In this document: positions 1 to 12,465 of the stretch, in pieces
Position numbering within the stretch: position 1 is the stretch's first letter
How the letters are laid out: each line of letters opens with the position of its first letter
Source of the DNA: Ehretia macrophylla
Taxonomy: Eukaryota > Streptophyta > Magnoliopsida > Boraginales > Ehretiaceae
Direction: 5' to 3'
Assembly: GCA_037974665.1 (NCBI GenBank)
Contig: CM075765.1
Span: 12,333,501 to 12,397,500, forward strand
DNA length: 64,000 nucleotides
Notes under the pieces: model-generated
Database searches by the model: none
Seen by the model: the letters and a program-made list of their open reading frames with translations, nothing else
What the model was told of the DNA's origin: nothing
Program-made: the position numbers and the translations under genes

Positions 1-514
1 AATTAAAAAAATTAAAAATTAAACAGCCATCTTCTTCCCCAAATGCCCCTCCTCCTTTTTTTTTTTTTTTTGTCTTGCCGGTAGCATGTATGCTTTTTAT
101 GTTTCTTTTTAGTCCTCACATGCAAAGTCCTGTTCCAATAGACAAATACTGCTAGAAATTCCCCATTTGCTCGACTTCTGAAACTAATACTTCCTCCAGA
201 GCACTTATATCTGCCGCTTCAGGAATTCAAATTTTCAAAATGAGCACACATCTGATGCAAATGTGCACTTTCGAGTGTAGAGAAACAACGATAAAATAAT
301 TGCAATCTAGCTTTGTCAAGAAAACTGCCAAGCGGTCACAATTAGAGAAGGGATAATCTTTGGTGATGATTTTTCAAACTGACTCATTTGTGATCCATAA
401 AAACTATTCATTTAAAGATAAATAAGTAAAAGGGAAAAGGAAAAAAGAGAAGAAAAAAATAGAGGTATTTATGTCTTTTATCATTTTTCGTCAACTAAAT
501 GGATGGGGGTAACC

Positions 515-632
515 GTAATGTGTTTAAAAGAGCACAGAGGAGGTCATGTGCATTTTTAAAAGCACAGGGGTCTTGTGCACTTTAACAAAAATATAGAGGA
601 TTCTACGCACTTCACCCTTTATTAATGTCCAA
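515..632. repeat. Fragment of a long-TIR (MULE-like) element
   Basis: On the minus strand this begins GGTGAAGTGC and contains two copies of an AAAGTGCACAA-type motif, like the terminal inverted repeats of the element at 34624-35083. Only one arm was found, so it looks like a solo terminal fragment. The rest of 1-950 shows only poly-T runs and AT-rich sequence. Confidence 0.45.
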
Positions 633-950
633 AAATAATTACAATTGTGTCATATACACACAAAAAATCTAATAAGCAAGACGGTACACAAAAACAATTA
701 CAACGTTACATGTATGAAACTGTACTTACACTACGATAATTAACCTTATATTAATTTGATAGGATTAAGATTTCTAATTATATCTTTCACTTATTAATGA
801 GTATGAAAAACAAAGTGCAATAAACGCAATATGTTTTATTATTTTCATGCGAAAAATACTTTGCAATCACATAAAAAAGCTAGGTTAAGAAAAATTCAAA
901 TCTACTGAGAATGGCTGCCTTTTAGATTAATAGTAGTATGGAAAGCCACC

Positions 951-3332
951 TCAATCGCCGTCATCACCATCATCATCATCATCACTACTGCCATTACTAT
1001 CATCTGTAGCATCGCCATTTTCTTCAAAATCAGAAGCATCATATGAACCTTCATCATCACTGCAGCCATTGCTATCATCTCCAGCATCATCAGTTCCCTC
1101 ACCATCATCATCTTCGTCATAATCATCATCTAAACCATCTTCATCATCACTTGCATTTCCTTGATTCACAAGGAAGTCTATGTTTCGATACACATCAAAA
1201 GTCTCTTGTTCAAATCGACACAATGTGGTAGCTAAATCATAGACTTTATTCCTACGAAGACTCCACACTGCAAAATTTAGATAATCTGCCGGAACCACAT
1301 CGTCTTGGCCAACTGATGCGTACTCTTCATCTGAAAGCAATCTTCTTAGTTCTATGGCATCGACCATAGTTTTGAACATGAAAATACTTGGAAATGCTCT
1401 TCCATAATGATGGTCGCTCAGCAAGTTGTGGACCTCAATGTTTACGGGTTCAATGGAACCCGAAAGAATGGCTTCGTTGATGGTTTGAGTTACTGTAGAT
1501 AATCGACCAAATCTTGTAGAACGAGGGCATTCTCTTGCTCTAGCAATAGTTGGAGATGGTGGGTGATAATCATACTCCGCTAGTCGATCAAGTAAAAGTT
1601 GTTGTGTTTCCTGCTTTGATATAATCCAAAATTCTTCCTCATTCCCTAGCGGGAAAGCAATCGCTGTGACAACAATAACATGAAAAAGTTAATAATGACT
1701 TTATTGCTCCTTCTCGTAAAATACTTCAGTTTCGAACCTAATAATGAGATATACCACATGTGTGGCTCGTACGTATATTCCAGCAGTTCGCACTGAAAAG
1801 TGTTCCTTCCTTCTAATATAAATTGACTTTTTAGAGTAGGCTATTAAATGTTAGGATTTAGGGTATTTTTAATGGTGGAGATTATTTACAAAAATTTATT
1901 ATTTTTTATTATTTTTGAGACTCGGATCTTTAAATTTAGAGTCAAAATAGATAGAACCCACCACTTTTATTAATTTTTTGGCCAAAATAGAGATCCAATT
2001 ATTTTTTGGGTCTCTAAATTTAAAGCAAAAATAAATAAATTTGGTCTCTATTTTAACTCAAATCTTTAAAATTGTGTAGGCCCCATGTATTTTGGCTCTA
2101 AATTTAGAGCCCTTATTTTTAAAAATTACAAAAAATAGTAAATTTTTGTAAATAGTATCTCCCATTAGAGATACCCTTAGAAAATTTAATGATGCTTTTC
2201 AAAAAGTAGATATAACAAAAATCACGATTTTGTCATACTATGTTGAATGTAACGTTTATGTTTTGAGAATATGGTTACCTATTCCTAGAATCAGGGGAGA
2301 ATTCAGGATTTTTATTCAATTAAAATTAAAATCCCACAAATTTAAACACATGTATAAATAATTTTTTTTATCTGGAGCTAAATTAATTTTTCGGATTAAA
2401 AATATACATATTTATTAAATAAAATAATTGGGTGAGCCACTCATTAGTACATGCCTACTTCACTCTTGCCTAGAATTTTCTAGTTGAAATTATTACAGTT
2501 GAAAAATATTTGCTCAAGTAGTTGTCTTAATAAATTTTATTTATCATGTTCAGAGGAATGATTGAATTGTAAACTGTTTTAATTTTGAAAAGAATAAAAA
2601 CCTTGGTTAAAAGAAATAAATCAACTTTGATAGACATAGGAATTTGAATATTTTTTTTTGTTAAAGCCACGAGATGTACTCACACCCAAAAGTATGGGAT
2701 TAATCCCTACTTAGGGTTCGAGGATGTCCCCGGCCATAAACTCCTTCTAGTGAGTTTCGAATCCATGACCTTGCAAATAAAGTCCATCTACTGGTAGTTT
2801 ATTTGCTATCTAGACCACAACTCGTGGTTAGGAATTTGAATATTTGATATCATGTAAAAGGAGCACACACATACACTTGCAAAAGATAAAGGAACAACAA
2901 AATAAAAAGCAAAGTTGAGACAACCATACCCATTTCTATCTCTCTCTTATCTTCGTAACGAGCATGGACCCTTAAGAACATCACCACTTGATTCAGAATT
3001 TCCTCAGAACAATTTTGAGGTAATTGAAGGCCATAGACTAGGCCAGGCACTGCAAACATAAATCTTTGTTGCCCAACGTGAATAACTGGTGCATCCTTTG
3101 TCACAGGCCAACAGAACGTGCCCAGTTTGCATGATGAAGCAAAAATAGGGTTAAAGTGCGAAGTGACAAGTGTGCATGAAAACACACCTTGGCTTACAAT
3201 ATGAGTCTCATGTTCATGGTCATAGTCCATCAACCAAAGTGTGGCCCGGTCACTGAAGAATGTCTCGGCGGATGTGCCGTAATCGGAGTCATTAATTTCC
3301 ACGTTTCCATTTGATGGTGGTTGTGAGCTCAT
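951..3332 (-). CDS. Unrecognised protein with acidic C-terminal tail (two exons, 371 aa)
   Basis: Two minus-strand exons join cleanly: 3332-2930 and 1663-951. The donor reads ATGG|GTATGG and the acceptor CACAG|CGATT; the phase-1 codon becomes GCG (Ala). I chose the ATG at 3332 (MSSQPPSNG), although an in-frame ATG lies upstream at 3371. Residues about 25-110 contain FCWPVTKDAP followed by FMFAVPGLVYG. This recalls the WP(L/V)xKD segment at the N terminus of plant ERD7/senescence-spartin proteins, but the match is weak and no C-terminal senescence domain follows. Residues about 304-371 are almost entirely D, E, G, S and N, suggesting a disordered, highly charged tail. Asp-rich tails occur in chromatin and RNA-associated proteins, but I assign no function. 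The intron (1664-2929) holds a MITE and a SINE. Expression is unproven; the intact frame across the splice supports a real gene. Confidence 0.72.
1861..2176. mobile_element. Tourist-like MITE (316 bp) in the intron of the acidic-tail gene
   Basis: The terminal inverted repeats begin GGGTATTTTTAATGG on the left and, on the opposite strand, GGGTATCTCTAATGG on the right. The similarity continues for about 40 bp (ATTTACAAAAATTTA in both arms). A TTA trinucleotide flanks each end (1858-1860 and 2177-2179), the target duplication expected of PIF/Harbinger-type MITEs. It has no coding capacity. Confidence 0.85.
2654..2829 (-). mobile_element. tRNA-derived SINE with 16-bp target-site duplication
   Basis: The duplication AGGAATTTGAATATTT flanks the insert exactly (2638-2653 and 2830-2845). 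Read on the minus strand, the insert starts AACCACGAGTTGTGGTCTAG, has a B-box-like GATTCGAAACTC about 70 bp in, and ends in an A run (the T run near 2651-2659 on the plus strand). This is the layout of a Pol III-type SINE. It lies in the intron of the acidic-tail gene, in the same orientation as that gene. Confidence 0.85.
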
Positions 3333-3396
3333 GATGATAAATCGGATATGGATTGCTCTATAAGAAATCAAGATGCAAAATTCAAAGGATAAATAG

Positions 3397-3401
<5 letters not shown>

Positions 3402-3451
<50 letters not shown>

Positions 3452-3460
3452 TATATATAT
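3402..3460. repeat. (AT)n microsatellite
   Basis: A nearly pure AT dinucleotide run, interrupted once by a G, about 70 bp upstream of the acidic-tail gene's start codon. Confidence 0.95.
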
Positions 3461-4887
3461 TTGTTCATCAAATTGAAATTAAACTAAAATATACAAAAGA
3501 AAATCAATATGCAAAATAAACCTTTGAGATTTCAGAGGACGTAAGAGATGGTTTCTAGGCTACAAAAGATTAAAGATTAAAATGAGTCAATCTTACACTT
3601 AGAAGTAAAATGAGTACACTTGTGTGAAATGGCCTATTAATCCCTTTCTTTCTCAAGTTCTTGTCTCACTATGGACTTGAGAGCATGAGAGGTCTTTAGG
3701 GAGATTTATAAGAAAATTCGAAGTGGTTAAGAAGGTGTAAGACCTAAGAAATCCACTATATCCCACTCTAAAAAGGGAATAGAACAATAATGTCTTTTTT
3801 CTACTTTTTATTTCAATTAATTGCTTTAATTCCCAACAGATCCATCATTTAACTCTTGACAACTTTGAACAAGAAAGGAAAATCCAAGTAGATAGGCTAG
3901 AAAGGCATATCTTTCCACAACAATTATATTACAATCTAGTTCTTTATTTTGGAAAATATCAATTAATTGTTGGAATCCCATCAAATATTGATGTCAAACA
4001 ATGGGCATGAATAGGTTTTTCTTCATAAGCATAAGTGTGAAAGCATGCAAATATCAATATAATTAAATCAATCACTTCGCAATGAAGGAAATGAGCACAA
4101 TGACATTGAATGAAATCAAATGGTTTAATATTATTTTGTGGAATGCTGGGACACTTTCAGTTGTATAATGTGGAAAATGATACAAAACTTATCAATATTT
4201 CTTCTTCAATTAGTCTTATATCTACCATATGCAACACAAAAACAAGTGATGAATCGAAATGATTAGCTACGCATATAAGTGAACCTTCAAATTTCCCCAC
4301 TCGAACTTAAGAAATCATCTTAGGCTTTTGGGGGTTATTTGGTATCGCATGGTCCTTGAAATATCCTATTTGCTTCACAAAATGTGGAATTTGCCATTTC
4401 CTTGAAAAACATTATGCTATTTCCTTAGCGTAAATATTGCAAATGCTTTAATCTGATATTAAACTAAGACTCATGAATGTCTATTTAATTTTAATTGGAA
4501 TCTTGTCTTTATATAAAACTATTTTTTCTCTACAATACATGGAGAATATGACGCATCTAGCTCCATCCTAAATTTAAATTCAAAAAACTTTAGAAAAATT
4601 AATGAAGTTTCTCTATATTATAACTCCTATATGTGAAAATTGTATAGGCAACAAAGTTAGATTTTGACCAAAATCCACACAATTAAAAGAATTTTATGAA
4701 ATATTAACATTCTTATCCCTTGCATTTTCTTTTTTGTTTTATTTTTTTTCCTACATCATTTTGTTGGGATTAGTGTATGTCTAAAAGACTACTAGCACAT
4801 TGTCATAAGTGTATCTACATATTTGTATGGTTGATTAATATCATCTTATTGTATATGAGTATGTTTCTCTCTAATACGATTGATATA

Positions 4888-4923
<36 letters not shown>

Positions 4924-6892
4924 TCCATTACTTCAGGTGTTGACTTGGTTATATGGTGGTTATGTATAGAAGGTCCAAGTCGTGGTTACTTGTTAAGCAT
5001 AAATGATGTCCATAATTGAGTAGTGGAGCTAGATACTTCGCTATGGTAGAAGTTACTGTGAGTAAGTTTCGTTTATGTAGGGTGGTTTGTCTTGATGATT
5101 GGATGGGGTTCCGGAGATACTTCACTCATGCATGTGTCATGCATTGGACGGGGCCACTGTAGGTGTGATCTTTAAACTGTACTATCAAGGAAAAGAGATC
5201 ATCTATACCTACAAGCTACTAAGTGGGTTAGTGCTCTCAATCTTGAGCATATGTGGATGAATTGACGGAATCAAATTCTTGCACTCTGGGTTACTATGGG
5301 TGAGATCTTGTATGGGTCAATAGCTTTGTGATTTGGGTGTTTGGACCTGGTTAGAAGGGATATGCATATGCAATAAGGAATCTAGACTATATTCACCCCC
5401 TTAGGGTTGTCCAGGTTGATAATTTGAATCTATGGAAAGTGGCACACTTTGTAGGTTGTATTAGTTGTTATACTTATAGGTCTCTCCTGTGGTCAAGCGG
5501 ATAACTACCAGAGGATGGTTGGATTATAGATTAGAGGTTCTAAGCAGAAGATATAGTCAAAAGGTGATTGTACAAGTTGTAGACCTATTTTGGCTATGAG
5601 TGAGTATAAAGGGGCATTTTGGTCATTTTACTTGATTGGTCTAATTACACAGCATCTGTGTGGCATACTTCTATGAATACAGTAATCATCCTATAATGCA
5701 ACCATAATCTTTTAGTGGAATTGACTAAGGTAAATGACAAAATGATGCTAGACATTAGTAGGGGTATTTTGTCATTTTTAGTGGAAGGGTAATTATGTCT
5801 TTTGGTCAACTTTCTAGCCACTTTCATATTAGTATGTTTGCTATGCTTAGGTGTTTTTGTTGTTCTTGGGTGTTACCAAATATGGCATAAGGATGAGAGT
5901 TTTAAGAGTTCTAATGCAACTAAAAGTCCTAAATAGAATTTCCATGGATGGAAGAGGTTTTTATTTCGGACAATTGAGCTCATTTTAGACTTGGGCAGAA
6001 TTTATTGGCTTAGATCAAGACTTGCACGTGTAAGACTAAATTTAGGGAGCTCCTAAGAGGCCTCAGGTGTGCAGTTTACTTGGGAGGCAAGTAGGATAAG
6101 TCTTAATGTGTAGGGGAAAAGATAAGAGCCTAAATACTCGATTCCTGTCTTCTATTGGCGTTGAACTAGCTCCCTCACTCATCCTTCACAGACACGAAGA
6201 AGATCTATCTCTCTCTCTCTCGTGTTCTCTCGCTCTCTCATGCCATATACACACACAAACACGTAGTAGCTAGCGAATCAAGATCAATTCTACTTTTGGT
6301 CTTAGAACTTGGGATAGGAGGGAAGATCAAGAGTGGAGTGTAGAAAGCATGGCTTAGGAGTATGAAAGCTACAATTTTTCAGCAATTTGTGAGTTTCGAA
6401 GTTTTATTTACTGTAAGAAATTAGGTAATTTGAAACTATGCACTTATGATTGAAACTATGAAATCGTTCTTGACTATTCATGTGTTTAATCGTTTTAAAA
6501 GGTCCTAGCATGATTATTCCACCTAATTCAATCCACAACCAGCCTAAGATTACTTTACAATCATGTTTATATCATTTTCCTTCACATTTAACTTTGAGAT
6601 GATTTTCTCCATCCTCGAAGGTTTCTAGTCAAGCCTATTATGTTTTCTCTCTTTCTTCAAAAGTTTGTTTAATTTCCCTTGTTGCAATCATAGTTACCAT
6701 CTTCGAATTCATATTAGAATAATATGTGAAATCAACTAATATCATATTTTTCACAATAATATATTTATATTTTTCCCTCCTCCTTAAGTGTTTCATACAA
6801 AAGAAAGAATAAAAATAAAGAAAATAAAGAAAATAAAGAAAATAATATACACATAGGGCATTTGCATGCATGTATAGGCAAGAAATGAGAAA
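3461..6892. other. Intergenic, no gene seen
   Basis: No reading frame with recognisable content. The stretch has an (AT)n run at about 4893-4920 and a CT-rich run at about 6205-6240. The less AT-rich part between about 4760 and 6350 may be an old retroelement, but I found no matching repeats or terminal signals. Confidence 0.5.
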
Positions 6893-6904
6893 CACTACAA
6901 GAAA

Positions 6905-7440
6905 AACAGGCTGAGGCGACGGTCAAAATCCGTATCCTAGCGGTAGCCAAATTGGGACGGGTGACGGCTAGACGACGGAATTACGTTCGTAGTAAAAAGT
7001 CCCGTAGCCAAATTAATATTCCGTAGCCCATCCGTAGCCAATTCCAGAAATTAATTTGTATTTATTTTTTATAACTTCCGTAGCAAAATAGCCGTAGCCT
7101 ATCCGTAGCCCATCCGTAGCCAACTAAAATTTTGACTTTTTAATTAATTATTAATGTACGTAGCAAATCCGTAGCCGTTTCAGTCGTAAATCGGTCTTCG
7201 TCCACGGCAACGGATTAATATACGTAGAATTTCAGTAGCCACTATTCGGTAGCCAATCCGTAGCCCATCCGTAGCCAACTAAAATTTTAATTTTTTTATT
7301 AATTATTAACTTCTGTAGCAAAGCTGTAGCCGTGTTAGTCGTAAATCGGTCGTCGTCCACGGTTACAGATTGGTATGGTAGCCAATCCATAGCCTTTTGT
7401 CGACACATTTCCGTTGTCAATCCGTCGCTAATTAATTATT
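6905..7440. repeat. Left subterminal repeat region of the CACTA element
   Basis: Many copies of CCGTAGCC and relatives (CGTAGCAAA, CCATCCGTAGCC), spaced 10-30 bp apart in both orientations, alternate with AATTAATTATT blocks. The same motifs return at the right end, at 12120-12465. Confidence 0.85.
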
Positions 7441-7592
7441 TAATTTAAAAAATATATAAAAAAATTATATTAACAAAAATAAAATTAAAATACAAATTAA
7501 TATTTACAATAGATTTATAATATTTACAAAAAAAACCAATACAAAAATAATATTAATTTACAAAAAAATCTAAAATAATCTACTATTGTCTT

Positions 7593-7679
7593 CTAATCAT
7601 CTCGCTCACATGGTTTTAATTTCTGCAAAGCTTTCCTTTTCTCTTTCTGTACTTTCTCATACTCTTCCAAAGTCATCTT
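7593..7679 (-). pseudogene. Captured exon resembling the conserved motif of RGGA/HABP4 RNA-binding proteins
   Basis: Minus-strand frame of 28 codons plus stop, preceded by an AG that could be a splice acceptor (TAATAG|AAG). It begins KMTLEEYEKVQKEKRKAL. This closely matches the (E)MTLEEYEKxLEEKRKAL motif near the C terminus of plant RGGA (hyaluronan-binding/PAI-RBP1 family) proteins, as I recall them. A premature stop follows after CERDD. No other exon of such a gene was found nearby, so it looks like a gene fragment carried by the CACTA element. The motif match is from memory and should be tested by search. Confidence 0.6.
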
Positions 7680-8719
7680 CTATTACGACATTAACAAATA
7701 TGCATAAATAACACACAAATATTACTTGAAGATATTTAAAGCGGTTTAATTTATTAAATTTCTCATCTACATATACATTGCCAAATTTCTTCTTCCGCCA
7801 CAATCTAACCAGTGAAGTAGTGTTAAAAATACACCAAAAACTCATTAGTTAGAAGAGAAAACAATTAATAAGAAACTTGGAATATATCAGTCCAAGGCTT
7901 CTAGCAAGAAATGTAATTGAATTTCCCAAGTAATGTTTTGCGTATGGAAGTGTCGTTTGTATGAAATTACCTTATTATCTACCCTTCTAATATATAATTT
8001 TTTGTATCACCAATGTCATTTGCATAAAAGAGGATTAAGTTGGATAAAATTGATGCATTCATATAGAAAAGAAAAATCCTACCACAGTTTGAACCATTGT
8101 AAGACAGATCTCCACAATCCTTAACAAGGGTAGTTCCATCATCACACATATAAGAAAAATGTTCAGTCACGTTCCCTCCACAAAGTATGCATTTAGATAC
8201 ATATGCACATCATAGCAAACTGTATTCAATGCTAATGAATTCATCCAATGATCTATTGATTACTAAACAAAAAGCCTAAGAATTAATTAATCTCATCAAT
8301 GTTGGTGTTATCTTATGCAAAGTAAAGCATGACTCACAACCCACCTCCTACAAATCATTGCTAATATATCTCATGATCCATACATGATATGTACATATGC
8401 CTAGTGACTAAATCACAGGAATAATATGAATCGCTTACAAATCCAAAAAACAAGCCTAGATTCTTCTTCAACACATGTGCCTAAGAAAGATAAACCATAA
8501 TTAGGAAAAGCTAAAGAAAATGTGCAACTAAAGAAAAGCTTGAAAACAAAAGGACATAGTACTTACAATACCACAACACTCAACTCCATACGAAGAAGGA
8601 TTATCTTCTCCAACATCATCCTTCTAATTTGATAAAGACCCAAATGAATCATTCTCCATTTTTTCTTTAAATCCCAACAATGCCAATCCTAAATCACTTA
8701 ACAAAAGAATTCCATTTAA

Positions 8720-8840
8720 GCACGTGATTCCATTATTTCAATTATAAATTAGCATGACTCCATTATTTCAATTCTAAATTAGCACGACTCTATTATTTCA
8801 ACTTTAAATTAGCACATGACTTCATTATTTTCACATATAA
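8720..8840 (+). repeat. Short tandem repeat, four units of about 30 bp
   Basis: Units of the form GCACGACTCTATTATTTCAA followed by CTTTAAATTA, repeated about four times with point differences. A second small duplication (ATCGGCATTAACATATACAT, two copies) lies at about 8884-8931. Both are inside the CACTA element. Confidence 0.75.
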
Positions 8841-8992
8841 CAAAAGAATGGCACCACTAACCAAATAACATTTCATATTCGCTACATCGGCATTAACATA
8901 TACATATTATCGGCATTAACATATACATATTGAACTATAAGCGTGGTACATATTCAACTCTAAACTATTTACCTATAGATAGAGATAGGAAT

Positions 8993-9805
8993 ATGGTGGT
9001 AGTACTCTTGGTGGTGGTGATGGTGCCATTGGTGGTGTTGATGATGCCCTTGATAGAAAAATAGGTTACCACTTATAGCATTCACACACATTTTATCTAT
9101 TTTCCGTTAGCAATTAACTTGCACGAGAGCACCATTAAGTTCACTTAGTAATTATTTTTAAGAATCTAACTAACTAACAACATAAACAAGTTATATTTCC
9201 ACTTGAAATCCAAGAAAATTTACAAGATTCACACTTTAGGCCTTATTTTACAAACATGTATCATATATATATGTTGTATGCAATGTATGTAGGCTAAAAA
9301 CACTCACTCAAACATTTTATCAAACATATATTCAACATATCTATACAACTACATCAAACAGCAATACACACATAAAGTCTCTAACTTTCAACAATATTCT
9401 ACATATGTACTTCACATTTACTTCATAATAAACAACCTAGCATGTGAATTCATAGCCCAATTTAACATTTTATAGCATACACATAAACTTACCATCTTTA
9501 AAACTATAATAAATGCAAGAAATACATGAACCTCTCACCTTAAAAATGTAGGAAATGCAAACTAAAGCAAACACTTGAGCTAAAGATGATGCTTTGGTGG
9601 TGGTGATAGTGGTCTTGGTGGTGGTGATGGTGCTCTTGGTAGTGGTGGTGCCCTAGTTGATGGTGGTGGTTGTACCTTGTTTGTGGTGGTGGTATCATTG
9701 GTAGTAATGGTGCCCTTGGTGGTTGTGGTGGTGGTGGTGGTATCCTTGGTGGTGATGGTGCCCTTGGTGGTTGTGGTGGTGGTATCCTTGGTGGTGGTGG
9801 TATAG
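8993..9805 (+). repeat. GGT-rich minisatellite tracts
   Basis: Two tracts (8993-9052 and 9596-9805) made of GGTGGTGGTGATGGTGCCCT-like units. On the minus strand they read as proline- or threonine-rich frames, which I treat as by-products of the repeat, not as genes. Confidence 0.8.
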
Positions 9806-10129
9806 AGAAATAGGGATTGAAGAAGATATTTTCGTTTTTTGAGAAAGAATAAGTAAAGAGAGTGGAGGGAAATATCAAAAAAAATTGTACTTGTCTGATT
9901 TGAGTGAAAAATCAAAAGCGGGCGACGGATTGGCTATGGAAATCCGTAGTCAAAAAAAAAAAAATTTTAAAAAAATTTCCGGAGGCCTTCCGGCGGCGGA
10001 ACGTTGGCCAATGTTTCGCCTCTGGCCACACCGGCCGGCCAGCTGGCCAATATTTTTTTATTTTTATTTTTAATTTTTCTTTAAAAAATTTCTCCTATCT
10101 AAAACATCCCAAATTTATATTTTTGGAAT

Positions 10130-12070
10130 ATTTAAAATACGCACGCTAATAAAATACCGGCCAAGTGTATTTTTATTTGGAAAACTAGCATCTCAAGTAA
10201 AGTTTACTACGTTGTAGGTACAATCAAAATTTCGTAATTCAAATTAAAACCGATAAACCTCATTTTTATCTTAAAGTCCGTAGCCTATCTGTGGCAATTG
10301 ACTACATATGGGCTACGAAAAAATGAAATCTGTAGCCAATTGCCACGGATGGGCTACAGACCACTAATAGTATGAATTTTAACTTGTTAATAGGTAGGAA
10401 CAACGTATTAAAGCGTGTTTATATCTTTATATTTTTCATGTTTATAAAGTTTAGACACAATATGAGAGTTTTTGGATCCCTAGATTGAACATTTATTAAT
10501 ATTAACGCAATGTTAAGTGAGGACATGATAATTTCGATTTAAACGGCTAATGACTTCGTAGGAGATTTCTTTATTAAAATACGCACGCTAATAAAATACG
10601 GACTAAGTTTATTTTTATTTGGAAAACTAGCATCGCAAGTGAAGTTTACTACATTGTAGGTGCAATCAAAATTCCGTAATTCAAATTAAAACCGATAAAC
10701 CTCATTTTTATCTTAAAGTCCGTAGCCCATCCGTGGCAATTGGCTACGAAAAAATGAAATCCGTAGCCCATCCGTAGCCAATTGCCACGGATGGGCTACG
10801 AACCACTAATAGTATGAATTCTAACTTGTTAATAGGTAGGAATAACGTATTAAAGCGTGTTTATATCTTTATATTTTTTATGTTTATAAAGTTTAGACAC
10901 AATATGAGAGTTTTTGAACCCTTAGATTGAACGTTTATTTACATTAACGCAATGTTAAGTGAGGACATGATAACTTCGATTTAAACGGCTAATGACTTCG
11001 TAGGAGATTTCTCTATTAAAATACGCACGCTAATAAAATACGGACTAAGTTTATTTTTATTTGAAAAACTAATATCTCAAGTGAAGTTTACTACGTTGTA
11101 GGTGCAATCAAAATTTCGTAATTCAAATTAAAACCGATAAATCTCATTTTTATCTTAAAGTCCGTAGCCCATCCATGACAATTGGCTACGGATGGGCTAC
11201 GGAAAAATGAAATACGTAGCCCATCCATAGCCAATTGTCACGGATGGGCTACGGACCACTAATAGTATGAATTTTAACTTGTTGATAGGTAGAAACAACA
11301 TATTAAAGTGTGTTTATATTTTTATATTTTTCATGTTTATGAAGTTTAGACACAATATGAGAATTTTTGGACTCCTAGATTGAACGTTTATTAACATTAA
11401 CCCAATGTTAAGTAAGGACATGATAACTTCGATTTAAACGCCTAATGACTTCTTAGGAGATTTCTCTATTAAAATAAGCACGCTAATAAAATACAGACTA
11501 AGTTTATTTTTATATGAAAAACTAGCATTTCAAGTGAAATTTACTATGTTGTAGGTGCAATCAAAATTCTGTAATTCAAATTAAAATCGATAAACCTCAT
11601 TTTTATTTTAAAGTTCGTAGCCCATCCGTGGAAATTAGCTACGGATGGGCTACGGAAAAATGAAATCCGTAGCCCATCCATAGCCAATTGCCACAGATGG
11701 GCTACGGACCACTAATAGTATGAATTCTAACTTGTTAATAGGTAGGAACAACGTATTAAAGCGTGTTTATATCTCTATATTTTTCATGTTTATGAAATTT
11801 AGACACAATATGAGAGTTTTTGAACCCCTAGATGAACGTTTATTAACATTAATGCAATGTTAAGTGAGGACATGATAACTTCGATTTAAACGGCTAATGA
11901 CTTCTTATGAGATTTCTCTATTAATATACGCACGCTAATAAAATACGGACTAAATTTATTTTTATTTGAAAATCTAGCATCTCAAGTGAAGTTTACTACG
12001 TTGTAGGTGCAATCAAAATTCCGTAATTCAAATTAAAACCGATAAACATCATTTTTATCTGAAAGTCCAT
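10130..12070 (+). repeat. Tandem array of about 445-bp units inside the CACTA element
   Basis: The landmark ACGCACGCTAATAAAATAC recurs at 10139, 10581, 11023, 11476 and 11928, giving periods of 442, 442, 453 and 452 bp and about 4.4 units. Each complete unit carries a near-palindrome made of CCGTAGCCCATCCGTGGCAA and its inverse, the same motif as in the transposon ends. The last unit is cut off at about 12068. Confidence 0.93.
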
Positions 12071-12119
12071 AGACTTTGTTATTTTTATTTTTTCCTCCGG
12101 TCCTTTATTTTTTATGGAC

Positions 12120-12465
12120 ATTTTTTTGAATAATGCATAGTCCGTAGCCAATCCGTGGCTATTTGGCCACCGCATGGCTACAGAATTTGTTATGATTTTT
12201 GTTGTCGCATTAATTAAATAATCTGTAGCTAGTCCATAGCAAATTTGTCATGGCTAGGCTACGGAATATTATTATTATTTTTTTTTTATAATTAAAATTA
12301 TTGTCTGTAGTCAATCCGTAGTCATTTTTTGTCACCATTTCAACGGGGCCGAAGTTGGCTACGGATGGGCTACGAAATTAATTGCCCGTAGCAATTCCAT
12401 AGTCTATCCGTAGCCAATTTACTACGAAAAAAATCCGTCGCCCAAATCCGTCGCCCGTGCGCTAT
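12120..12465. repeat. Right subterminal repeat region of the CACTA element
   Basis: Degenerate CCGTAGCC and GGCTACGG motifs in both orientations, mirroring the left end, up to the right terminal inverted repeat. Confidence 0.8.

Noticed and set aside
902-1231. Met/His-rich frames overlapping the acidic tail of the first gene
   Set aside because: They are alternative-frame readings of the GAT/GAC-rich sequence coding the Asp-rich tail.
7657-8170. Further captured exons or transposase exons in the CACTA element
   Set aside because: Short frames with possible splice signals exist, but none has a motif I recognise.
9540-9915. Proline- or threonine-rich proteins on the minus strand
   Set aside because: They are produced by the GGT minisatellite inside the CACTA element; no start context, splice signals or family similarity.
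10130-12070. CRISPR-like array
   Set aside because: Units of about 445 bp repeat in full without unique spacers, in a plant transposon.
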